Positions 15,501 through 26,095 of a stretch of 64,000 nt of DNA are shown in pieces. Source of the DNA: Tubiluchus corallicola (Eukaryota; Priapulida; Priapulimorpha; Priapulimorphida; Tubiluchidae); NCBI GenBank assembly GCA_030141605.1, contig JAQGDQ010000264.1, positions 157,001-221,000 of the forward strand, given 5' to 3'. Position numbers and translations under genes: made by a program. The notes below the pieces were generated by a model. That model saw nothing but the letters and a program-made list of their open reading frames with translations, ran no database searches and was not told the origin of the DNA. Every line of letters begins with the position of its first letter. Positions within the stretch are counted from its first letter, which is position 1.

Positions 15501-17431
15501 TTATAAATCCACTTTCGAGTTCTTTAAACCCTTGAGTACATATAGTGAAATTTTCTTGCTAGGTTGAAACTATATTAGCTATTAAAGGCATTCTAACAAA
15601 CCTAAAAATTTTCTAGAGGTTTCTATATTTCAACTGCGATTTACAGGTATGTCCGCTCTTAGCCTGGGCGATGATTTTGATTCTGTAAGCTGTTCTGAAG
15701 CTGACAGGGACACCTTAGCGCCGCTTCCCCCTCCAACTGCTGGTAGTCCGTGGGGTGGCGGACAGATGCCCTATTCTGGCAACTACCTCCCACAGTCTAC
15801 AGGATACGCACCAATGCCATTTAATTTTACAAATGATAGTGCTAATTATACAACTTACGGAGGCCTAGGTCCAACACCATGTAGTAATGGAAGTCTACAC
15901 AGTGGTTCAGGGGGTATGTATATAAGTCATCAGATATTAATACTTTCTTGTATGCACTCGAACATGGCTAATGATGTGCAGTTGAGTGAAAATAAATCGT
16001 AATTCAACTTAATGTATGTGACAGTTAATCAAACTGTATAGATAGTAGCAAGTCAATTAACTACCGGAAGACGGTTATTATTTTTTCTAATGCATTATGA
16101 GGCGTTAGCCTGCATTTATAATTACATGCTTACCTCTAAAAATAAAATTAAGCGTTGCAGTCTCAAACTTCTGAATTGCTCTGTTATTTCAAAAGTATGC
16201 TAATTACGTTCGATGCACAACCTCAGCAGCCAAGCAAAATTACCTTGAGCAATGAGCACACACTATCCATGCACAAATGCCAGCAATAGGCTGGGAAACA
16301 CTCTCGAAATCTGCCAATAGGACGCTGAATGGTTGAACAAGCTGAGGCTGTATTATATGTACCTGTTAACTTTGAGAAGTTAGTCTTATCTTTTGGTGTA
16401 TTACAAATAATCAATATAATTACGGGCTAACTACTATTGTGAATAGTAAACAAGTTTTTTTTCATAATTTCATCAGACAACGATTAAAGCAATTAAATGG
16501 TTATATTAGTACCTTGTATACTAGTAGTTAAACACTAAACCAAGTTTGTAGCTAAATTTATGTACAGATGTACTTTAAACTTTGTCTGTAGTTTATCCAT
16601 AAAAGAACCTTGTGAAGCCATATCATGATTTCTTAGCATCTCACTTTCTACTCAAATGTGCAATTGGGCAATCAGCTAATGGTCTTAAATATTGTGTAAG
16701 ACATCAGAATTACAAATTTTCACTGATGCTAAATTTTAAATTTTCGCGTTAACTAAATTTTCGTACTGAATACATTTATAATAAACTTCTGTTAGATCTT
16801 TTGTCATTAGTATGTAATGAATAGTTAAATAGGATTGAAATAAGCTCTTACGGCCAGTAATCTCTCCAAAAATTCTTTCAGGATTTAATTTTGACTTCCT
16901 GTAATCACAAGCTTAAATTCATTGCCCGTTGCAGCAATTGTAATGTCATTACGTCAGATTAGGTCTGAGATCAGATGGAATTGGAGATCGATTGGATTGG
17001 ATCTGAACACAAGTTTCCATGTCGGCACATTCCTGCTCTCCTAGCTTTTGAAAGTCATGCCAAAACCTTGTTTATCAGTCTTCTAAGTTGGTCAATCTTC
17101 TAAACAACGTTTTATTATATTGTCTTTATGATTCATTCGTTATTCATAATTATCATGTTTGACAGGTAGTAGCAATGGTTCTGGAGGCAAGAAAGAGAGA
17201 TCCAATCGTAAATCACCTAGTCCCGGAAATAGTACAAGTGATTCCGAGTCGCAGGGCGGTGGTGTTCGCCGTGGCGGATCCAGTGGTAGCGAGCACTCCG
17301 TCTCTACTGTTGCATCTCAACGAGAAGTGGGAGGCAGACTTGACCAAATCCCGCCGGATGTGGGAGCTTCTCGGCAGTCGTTCCGCTTAGCAATGGGCAA
17401 CCCTTGTGAGTTTTTTGTTGATGTTATGTGA
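537..17431 (+). CDS. DVL: Dishevelled (Dvl), 3' twelve coding exons; 5' DIX part off-window
   Basis: Dishevelled is the cytoplasmic adaptor that relays Frizzled signals to canonical and planar-polarity Wnt pathways. Exons by GT-AG boundaries and phase: 537-593, 4387-4525, 7508-7592, 11269-11338, 11705-11792, 12628-12756, 13166-13293, 13573-13704, 14541-14675, 15100-15267, 15647-15913, 17166-17431 (TGA); about 554 codons, all phases joining. The Ser/acidic stretch [19 protein letters not shown] and the Arg/Lys run lie in exons 2-3. The PDZ domain spans exons 4-7, with the ligand-groove motif [11 protein letters not shown] and the block [20 protein letters not shown]. The DEP domain spans exons 9-10 ([20 protein letters not shown], then [13 protein letters not shown] and [15 protein letters not shown]). 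The C-terminus ends [12 protein letters not shown], the conserved tail known to bind the Dvl PDZ domain. No DIX sequence was found, so exons coding it must lie upstream. Exon 537-593 is short and least certain; it fits by phase and by its His/Arg-rich content matching the linker. Confidence 0.95.
594..4386 (+). other. Dvl intron, 3.8 kb
   Basis: This AT-rich intron runs from a GTATGT donor to a TTTTTTCCAG acceptor. It contains a tRNA-like SINE candidate near 1259-1336 and an acceptor-preceded open frame at 3826-3974 that does not fit the gene by phase. Nothing else is recognisable. Confidence 0.7.
1259..1336 (+). repeat. Possible tRNA-derived SINE remnant
   Basis: A stretch reads like a tRNA head: GCAATGGTTAGCATAGCTG resembles a pol III A box and TGCTCGAGTCCC at 1308-1319 resembles the B box consensus GGTTCGANTCC with changes. 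A short A-run follows at about 1328. No body, target duplication or second copy was seen, so this is weak. Confidence 0.35.
4526..11268 (+). other. Two large Dvl introns (4526-7507 and 7593-11268)
   Basis: These introns flank the 85-base exon 7508-7592. The second holds a (TC)n microsatellite at about 10440-10464. Antisense open frames at 9242-9666 have slightly higher GC than their surroundings but no recognisable family. I see no transposon with definable ends. Confidence 0.65.
10440..10464. repeat. (TC)n microsatellite
   Basis: About 12 dinucleotide units of TC lie within a longer pyrimidine-rich stretch extending to about 10540, in a Dvl intron. The open frames across it are low-complexity artefacts. 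Confidence 0.85.
11339..17165 (+). other. Eight shorter Dvl introns between PDZ, DEP and tail exons
   Basis: Introns lie at 11339-11704, 11793-12627, 12757-13165, 13294-13572, 13705-14540, 14676-15099, 15268-15646 and 15914-17165. All begin GT and end AG with mostly GTAAGT- or GTATGT-type donors. They are AT-rich and I see no repeats, RNA genes or additional exons in them. Confidence 0.75.
13573..13605 (+). other. In-phase tandem acceptor region of Dvl exon 8
   Basis: The exon after the PDZ domain has two usable acceptors 33 bases apart: TAG before 13573 and GCAG before 13606. Both give the same phase, so 11 codons (about [11 protein letters not shown]) are optional. The shorter form aligns better in length with the vertebrate linker between PDZ and DEP. 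Alternative use is inferred from sequence only. Confidence 0.45.
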
Positions 17432-18562
17432 ATGGGGCAAACTTGTAGTAACTCTTTCACTACTGCAGTGCTTGTTGGGCTTATTAATTATTGTGCTTCA
17501 GTGGTGAATGAAGAATTGAGTTTTAAAGCTTTTACAGTAGTAGTAATATCGTACAGTAGTTGAGCTGTATCAGTTTTCACATATCTGTTGATTTTAGTGT
17601 ATAGCTGTTTTCAGTTATTTTTATCGGTTCCCATTTTTGCACGTTGAGCATTTGATGTTATTTATTATGTAAAAATGAGTTTTCTTTCATCCATTTAATT
17701 TGTTCATAGTAGTTGGCTGCCTGTTAAATGTTAAATTGTGATATTGCAAATGCTTAAAATTAGTGCTGAAGTGCATAGTTGACCACAACTAATTGTAGTG
17801 AAAGGGTTAGGTGTAGGTATTTCGTCCACTTTTGGTGTAGGTATTTCGTCCACTTTTGCGCATTTGTACTCTGACTGGTTTAAATGCCATTAGACACCAT
17901 TATAGCCCATCAGTTTAATGCCACACACAGCCTAAATACTAATTTAGATTAAAGTAACTAATTTTGGCATCTTTATCCTCGACTTCGTCAAATGGCTAAT
18001 AGATGATTACAATTTTTTCATGGCATTTCTTTGTTTCCTACGAGATGGCTTCTTTATACCTGCATATGCCACATAATTATTTAATTAATAATCAGTGTAA
18101 GATCTGTAACTATTTTAACAGGTCATGACTGTTTCTTGGGAGTAACATTTATTTGTGTACTGCATGCTGCTTGTTTAGCGTACTGATCGATGTTATATTT
18201 ATAATATTTAACCCTTTACTAGTTTAATGTGCGTATAATGAAATACTAACTATTTTATCTCACGAAGTGTATAATTTTTGCTGCAATTGACAATCCTGAT
18301 CCTGAAATTCTAATTAATTACTAATTTTAATACTGTTTAATGTATTTTCATAATGTTTTATAGTGTTTCGTTGAGAGTATTTTTGCCTTTGTGCCATTTT
18401 GGAAACTTACTCATTGTATTTAATGTATATGATTTATCACAAAACGCAGTTTTCGTGACAATAACATGATTATTTAGCATGAATAAAAACTTCACCCATT
18501 TCCAAAGTACTTAATACTGTTATTTTCCCCACTAATTGTTTATTGTTTTTGTACCTTTTTAG
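17432..18562 (+). other. Dvl 3' UTR, or the intron before the alternative last exon
   Basis: If the standard stop at 17431 is used, this is 3' UTR; a candidate AATAAA lies at 18482-18487. If the alternative donor at 17406 is used, it is intron. It contains a perfect 24-bp direct duplication at 17810-17857. Confidence 0.5.
17810..17857. repeat. 24-bp tandem duplication
   Basis: The 24-bp unit beginning GGTGTAGGTATTTCG occurs twice back to back without mismatch, downstream of the Dvl stop codon. It looks like a recent replication-slippage duplication. Confidence 0.85.
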
Positions 18563-18600
18563 CTAACCTTATGGATGATATGATCAGCTTAGACCTCTAG
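18563..18600 (+). CDS. DVL: Possible alternative last exon of Dishevelled
   Basis: Exon 17166-17431 contains an internal GTGAGT donor at 17406, after the codons for Met-Gly-Asn-Pro plus one base. A pyrimidine-rich tract ending in AG at 18561-18562 precedes a 38-base open exon in the matching phase, ending in TAG (18598-18600). Joining them replaces CEFFVDVM with SNLMDDMISLDL. The Ser gained after Gly-Asn-Pro is the residue usual in vertebrate Dvl at that place. The donor hexamer is partly dictated by the conserved Cys-Glu-Phe codons, so it could be coincidental; the phase-matched acceptor and prompt stop are not dictated by that. No transcript evidence is available here. Confidence 0.4.
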
Positions 18601-19031
18601 GTATTGTTTCCTATATTATTCTCTCACTGTCTTTGTTATCTCATAATCACGAGTGTCGTGGTGCTCGCAAAGTGGACGTACATGGTTCGCTGCTGCCATC
18701 TGGCAGACAGCTGAGGTAATATCCTGTGCAGCTAAATTCCAAATGGTGTGACGGCATTGACAGGTTCGTGAAAATCATGCAGCAATCTTGTTGGTACAGA
18801 ACGAGATTATTCAGCATACTACACCGTTATGCCAAATGTTGGGAAAATATTGTCGTACCACGTAGAAGATCTGTCATGTAAATTTGTCAATATTTAATCT
18901 AAAATCACTCTAAATTAATATTCTAAACCTGAGAGTATGTACTTTACAAGGAAAAGTCCTCTATACTGAAAGTAATAATGTTGTGATAGCAAAAATTTGA
19001 TACATATTGTAATCGTGTTTGACTGCTAGTA

Positions 19032-19849
19032 TAGTCAAACCTTTTTATAAAACCCATTTTGTGACTGCAAAAAGTTTGGATTATAACAAGGTGCATTAAT
19101 ACATACATGTCTATGGTAGTGGTTCCTAACTTGGGGTACGAGTACCCCTCGGGTATAAAACAGCTAAACCAGGGGTACGCGAAAGGTCTGTCGTGTAACA
19201 TGGCAGAATGTTCTTCTTTTGGCGGACATTGTACATCTGCAGAGTATGAATTTTACGGTAGTAACGGCTTCGTGACGTGAGGAAAGAGCTGCAAATCTTA
19301 AATATCATGATTATTTGTGTTTTAAAAGCTCATTGTTTTTGCAACACGATAGAATTTTTCGCGTAATTCATTGCGCACTGCCTGGCGTTATAGTGGGGTT
19401 AAGTTATTATGTAAAGTAAATGTTTGGCACAGCAAATGCGTTGTAGGATGGCGGTAGGCGGTTTTCGGAAGAGCCCGCGGCAACGAGGCGGCCATTGAGG
19501 CTACCTCACCATTCGATTATAAGTTTGTCTTCTGGTTTGACATCCGATCGTCTTTTTTCTTGCATTTTGTTCTTGAATTTGGTTTCTCGCTTACCGGTTT
19601 TGCTTGTGTAATTAAATGACGCTTGTATAGTTAAATCATAGTAGTGAAAATGTTTTCTTGGAACTCGTATTGCTAAAAAATGTTAAGGGGATATGCGGCA
19701 GATTGCTGAATTTCGAAAGGATGCTTGGCTAGTAAAAGGTTAGGAACCACTGGTCTATGCAAATATAGTTATTTTGTTTTGGTAAAAATTTGGGCATTAA
19801 GGGTGCTTGGGCATTATGAGGAAGGGGGTGTTATAACAAGGTTTGACTG
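19032..19849. mobile_element. Pogo/Tc1-mariner-like MITE, split by a hAT MITE
   Basis: The ends are imperfect inverted repeats: left TAGTCAAACCTTTTTATAA, right (reverse complement) CAGTCAAACCTTGTTATAAC. TA flanks both sides (19030-19031 and 19850-19851), the target duplication of Tc1/mariner/pogo elements. Without the inserted hAT element and its target duplication the element is about 175 bp, non-coding and non-autonomous. A second copy of the family lies at 53271-53402, sharing blocks such as GACTGCAAAAAGTT and GGTGCATTAATACA. Confidence 0.75.
19117..19752. mobile_element. hAT-type non-autonomous element nested in a pogo-like MITE
   Basis: Terminal inverted repeats TAGTGGTTCCTAAC (left) and, read inwards from the right end, CAGTGGTTCCTAACC bound a 636-bp element. 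Eight-base flanks GTCTATGG and GTCTATGC match at 7 of 8 positions, the target duplication length of hAT elements. A palindromic GGGGTACGAGTACCCC lies just inside the left end. There is no transposase open frame, so mobilisation would have been in trans. Confidence 0.85.
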
Positions 19850-22800
19850 TATACTCGAGTCAGAAATACTTTTCATTTCAATTTGCTGCAATGATTGTAT
19901 TGAAGAGCAGCTTTAATATATCAAACTAGGTGTTTACAGTCACTAAAATTCGGTATTTACATAATGTAATTATTACGGTAAGCAGGATAACGTGAAATCG
20001 TCATTTAATTTTTACAAGACCTGTTTGGTCTACCATGTATGCTAATCGTGAATTCCTGGTTGTTGTAGTCTATTGTTAATAACATTTACTCTTGTATGAT
20101 TTGTATATATTCTTTTCCATATGACTATTAGTGCTGCAACAAGAAGAATGAATTAGTCAATTAGATTTTTATAAATTAGTCAATATGCGGTTTTATTATG
20201 TTTTTGCAGTCGCAGTGTAATTTTTCATCTTGCAGTGGCTATAGCTGCACACAACACAAAAATTTAAATGCATTTGGTTTCATCCTAGTTCTTCAGTCAG
20301 AAATGACAGTGTCACAGTTTTTGTACGTAAGGTTGTCATGACGTAGCATTACAAGAAATCTGTGTATCCCCTAACGTGTATGCGAAATTTAGGCAGCAAG
20401 TTTTTCTGTTTACAGTTTGATATAAAAATACTAACAAAATTTGTCTTTACAACACAGCTTAGTAAACATAATGGTATTTTGTTTGATAATTATGCACCCT
20501 TGTTCTTTTACCCAATATTTGGCTGTCAGAATGTTGTTGTTACTGTATCGATGCAGTGTAATATCTATGCACATACTCTGTGAGTTTTTTATTGTTTATT
20601 TACATTGTTTACTGCATTGCGCAATGTACAGTAGGTGTTGTTGTTCTCAGCATTTAATATTTATGGCGCTCTCACCCTACTGAGAATATTTTTCATTTTC
20701 TATTTAATAATGATGAAATGATTTTGATACAGTTTTTGTGTGACTACTGTGACTGTATAGGCATTTGTAGTATTCATGTTGTTTTTAATATTTCATGCTA
20801 TTTATATTTATTTGAGTAACTCATAAGTCTTTGGAAGGTCTTTGTGAACTTCTTATGTACTTGAATGACGAGCCTTTGATCTTGTTAGTGTGCAATACTC
20901 TCACACAAGATTTTTCACTGTCACTGTCAGAAGCGACCCGGGTATAAGATTTTGTATAATAGTAAAACTGATCTTTCATTTCATTGACAGATGTCAGCAT
21001 TTGAGCTATATTTGTAGCTAGAAAGTCATTCTTTAGATTAAATTGCATGTATGGCAGTTAATGATTTAAAATCTAAAAAGCAGGAATACTTGCAGTAATT
21101 CTTATGCTTTATCAGTGTGGGCAACATAATGTTCAAAACACCACAGAACGTTTTTGAAATTTAGGCTTTTTTTAAGAAATGATGCATCTCACATATCTGT
21201 TGTATTTTAAAAGGCTTTCTTTAAAGACTGAATTCCTTACATTTGTGGTATAATTCTTTATAAGACATTTCGCTTGCAATATTAAGGTGTGTAAAATCAT
21301 CATCATTAATAACATTCAAGTGTTTACAGTATCTCATGTCATACATTGTAAACAGGCAGGCGTATTACGTATACAATAAAATGTACTAGTCTCAGATGGC
21401 TATTTTGTCAAGATGAAATTTTAGCAGTGTCAAATAATATTTTAATCAAAATACATTATATGATAATGATGATAGTAATAATGCAAACGATTTATCTATC
21501 TATCATTACTGACTATATAATTGACAGTTGATGTTATGCAGTTTTTCTGTATGATCCTGTGGTACATGTGTACTTTGTAAGTATGCCAGAAAAAATATGC
21601 CCAATTATTAACATGTAGATTATACGTCGATTGTGTTTCATTGTTATTGCAGCAGTTTGATTTGGTACAAAATTTTTTAAGTATAATACTAATACTAATT
21701 AGCAATGTGTTAACATTCAGCTTCAGACTATTGTTCCATTTCTAACATCCAACTCCCTTCAACATAAATGCTGCCACTTTTTGCATTCCACGTATACAAA
21801 CATGTATTACTGTTACGGACAAATTGAAATTATAATAGCTCATTACTGTTTAGTAACAGTACACATGGGAATGCATCTCGGTTCTCAATGTTGACGTAGT
21901 CACACCTACCAATCATGCAAATTATACAATATGTCTGTACATGTGCTGTTGCGTCACAAAAAGGAACCATAAGCCTACGGGCTGCTTTTCCTATAAAAGA
22001 TTGAGTTTTTCTTTGCAACAATTGGAGACACAAGGTATGTCGGAAAAATCAGGATCCATCAAAAAAAGGATTTAAGATGTAGTTCATTCCTGATAGGCAC
22101 TTTTTGGGCAGGAAGAGGATAATATGTATTACTGCTCTTGAGCAACTATAAGCACTTGTAACCAGTATTCGTTTCTATTGCAGTACATAGTCAGTTTTTG
22201 AGTATGAAGTACATCCACTTCTAGCATCAAGACATGGCAATAGGGCACATGGGAGCATTATTCTGATTATTATGGCAATGTGGCTTCAGACTAGTGGTGA
22301 AAAAGAAAGTAGTAATTATTAAAACATAAATGGGATGCAATATTATATTGTCCAAAAGTTAGTTAATCAAAGCAGAACTGGTTTCTAGATTCTAGTATAT
22401 CAGACTCTCGGTGCCAAACAGAAATTTATTGAATTAAAAGTGATTGTAGGTATTTTATGCACTCCCACTATACTGATAGTTGTTTTATCACTATCCCCAA
22501 GATAAGCATTGTGCAAACTCGATCACACCTCTATCGTCCTAACTCCTAATTCACGTCAAACACATTGGTCCATCGCTCCGCCTCTGCTGTAACATAAGCA
22601 TGCTTAGCGGCATTCGGGACAACAACTCATGCTGGACAACAATTGTCGAAACTAAACTAGACTAAACAACATGACAGTCATAACTAATGTGTAATCAGCA
22701 GATTAACTGATTGCACTTTTTCTTAAACTCAAATTTACAGAGCAGCAGCTATTTTTACATGAAATTAACACCTCAACAAAATGACTTCAATTTAAACAAT

Positions 22801-25800
22801 GTAGAGACGAAATTTCAAAGCACTACAAAGTACAGAGAACACAAGTATGATGAACAACAAAATATTAAGTCTCTCTTGCCTTTGAACATACAAAAAATGC
22901 CTGCAATGTATTTTTTCTATATTAAGTGATCATGTGCTCGTCTGCAAGAATTATACAGTTTGTGTTTTTCCGTTTGTTAGGCTGATTTGATAAATTTGAT
23001 TGTTCCATTCCATAGACGACCCTTATATTGAATGCCCGAGTTACGTACAAGTCCCAATGGCATCTTTTAACCAAGATCATAACCCAAAAAATAGTGTAAA
23101 ATTAACTAATATTACATTGATCTATAATATAGGTTCTGACCACAGTTGAATTAATTTTGACTGTGATTATCTCATTAAAGTTTATAAAAATTAAATTAGT
23201 TCTCTACACTAAGCAAATATTTATTAACCACTAAAAATATAACAAAAAAACATTAGTTTAGGATAATTATTATTTTCACGATGAAATACTGACATTTCTT
23301 GTCACAAAAGCAACTACTTGAATCAATAATTATGACTCTCTAAACAACTTTTTCAGATGAACATAGTCAAAATCCAATTTATACTTACATTACATGAGAT
23401 CACTGTTAAGCCTTTAAGAAATGTGATAGGCTTCGTGCACCCCTTCAATGAAAGCAATTTATGTAAATGTTATATATTTATTTATTACTGAATTTATTTA
23501 AAAATTGCATAACATTTCACTGGACGTCTGTTTCTTAATTAAAGTCATTTTTGTTTAGTTTCTGCTTCCTTATTGATATCAAACTATGTAACATTTCTGT
23601 TCAAAAATTTTATCAACCTTCAGCAATAAGTTAATTTTTTCTTGCTTAGTCAAGGTACAAAATTGATATTCATAATATTACATTAGACACATTACAGCAA
23701 CTGAACTTAAATTGCATTTTAATTACTGTACAAAAAATATTACGAACACAATGTGGCAATATTATATGCAAAAAAAATATGTAGCCAAAGCCTTGCTGGC
23801 ACAAATGCATAAGAACATAATTAGATCAGCACTGCTAAAAACATAAAACTTATGCTGAATATTATCATTCTTGTTAAATGTCAATTGCCTTGTGAATAGA
23901 GTTGCAGAACATACCATATGTAATGTAGGTAACTCTTTATATATGCATATTACAGCATAAAACAGATGACGAAAAAACTGTGCCAAAGTTTTGATTACGA
24001 TATTGTAAGAAGCAAAAACGAAGTCACCCGAAAGTTGCCACACTAGAGCTGCATACGATTATGTATAAACATTACATTAAATTTGATTTTTCCAAAGGTA
24101 CAAGAAGTTTTACATCGGCAAGCCAAAAAAGAATACCAGAAAATATTTCGTATGTCAGTATTATTAAAAATTACTGCAAGTGCTCTATGTGCCCATCTTT
24201 TTCAATGCATGCATCTCTTAACAATTTTTGCCTTCAGTTTCACTGCATCAAATAATTCTGTGCAACTCTTGGGGGAATTCCAGATACCGTAGGCCGTAGA
24301 ATTAAGTGCCATTCTGTCTTGATAACAAATCTTTACCAGCGCTGTATCTTTAGTGCTGAAAACCATGATGTAAACTGCTTCATTTCTTTATCGTTTTATT
24401 CTTCGGCTCATAATTACATTTTTCGCTGACATTGTTCCGGCATGGCACACGTTTTTTGGCCATAACTTAAAAACACTAATTACTACTATGAACGTGTGAC
24501 TTCCACAGCCAAAAGATAGTATGTTGCAGTACCAGATTGTGAAATTTCAACTTTGCTTCTAATATTATTGTAATGTAAACTTCAGCACATTTTTTTTGTG
24601 TGCCACCCGATATATCACTCAAAGACATGGCACTTTTACAAGTGAAGCATCAAATAGTGAATCATTGATTACTTCAGGGCATACCTTGCCCTTGCATAAG
24701 GCATAATTAAGTCAGTGACACAGATAAACTAAATGATACACATTAAATTAGCATCAAACATGTACAGAACACGAGTTTTACAATAATTAGTTTTGTGTAA
24801 TTAAATACTATTAACAAGTTAGTAGAATTAATTTGGGCATTGTGTCATCCACAGGGAAATTATAACAATACAGCAGCCAGAGGAGAAAGCATAATCAAGA
24901 ATTTTGTTTGAAACCTTAAAAACAGCCTAGTCATTTTTCTGATGCAAAATGATATTTAAAAACATAATTATATGATATACTTGTCAACTGTGCCACGTGT
25001 GATTTAATAAACACATAGACCTACATCATCAATATGTAATAACGGCACAGCTTAACAAAGGACATTAATAACACACAATAAGCTCTGATAAAAAAAGTTT
25101 CACTTGACTATATACATCCATACATCCCACTCACAGTTCAGTAATAGGATAAGTAAAATTAAATATCTTAAAACATTCTGAGTGTAGACTGAACAGAATC
25201 CTTATCTGCACGATTCATACATGTAAAACAAACTGCTACTGTTTGTTATCAATATTTTTTGTTAATTATTATGTAGGATTACTTTACAACAATACAGCAT
25301 GAGTTTCTGTAATAATAACTTAGTACAAGAAAATTAGACTGCACACAATTGTTGGGCAGCTGCATCCTGATCATGAAAACGATCAAAACTGAAAGAACAG
25401 TTAAATAACTCGACAAATCAGTAAATTGCATAGCATAATATATCATCATGATGCAAAATAAACATTTTCGGTGATTTTTAATTACCCCGTAGTTTTCTGA
25501 TGAATTTTTTATCAATAGTTTATTATAATGGCGTAACACAAAAGCCTTCGTCTTAAATCACAAACAACATAACCTACGCTGTACAAAAAATTGTGGACAT
25601 CAAAATATAACAATAACATCGTAGTCATTTGAAACAATAGATGGCTACTGCATAGACTGAAAGTAGGATGACAACATCACATTGAAAACAGTAAAATGAA
25701 AATGACATTAAGAAATTACGTGCTAATACACATACAAATCAAAACAACAGCTACCTACATTTATTTATAAGGTTATGTCATGAAGACGTAAATATTTCTT

Positions 25801-26095
25801 GAAGCTCCTAAATCATTCACGATATTTTAATTATCTAGTTCAAATGTAGAATTATCAACGTGACTGGTTCACTTTCATTAATGTTCAGTATGACGTTATT
25901 TAGCTAGTGGCAGACAAAAAAGGGCTCGCACATCATAATATAGAAATGACTGGTTCAAAAATTATACTAAATACATAAAATGTTGTATAATTATTCTACA
26001 AAAAAACTATACAGTTCAATTTGCTAAATAACTATAGCAATGCTTAGCTTGCTCTACAATAGCAATGATGTTTCTTTCGTTAGAATCGACATAAA

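Larger units (their letters stand above)
18601..26095. other. Dvl-AF10 convergent intergenic region
   Basis: About 7.5 kb of AT-rich DNA separates the tail-to-tail Dvl (+) and AF10 (-) genes. It probably includes both 3' UTRs. For AF10, the complement of AATAAA at 25760-25765 is a candidate poly(A) signal about 330 bases past its stop; for Dvl, AATAAA occurs at 21375-21380. Apart from the nested MITEs at 19032-19849 I find no gene, RNA gene or repeat. Confidence 0.6.
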
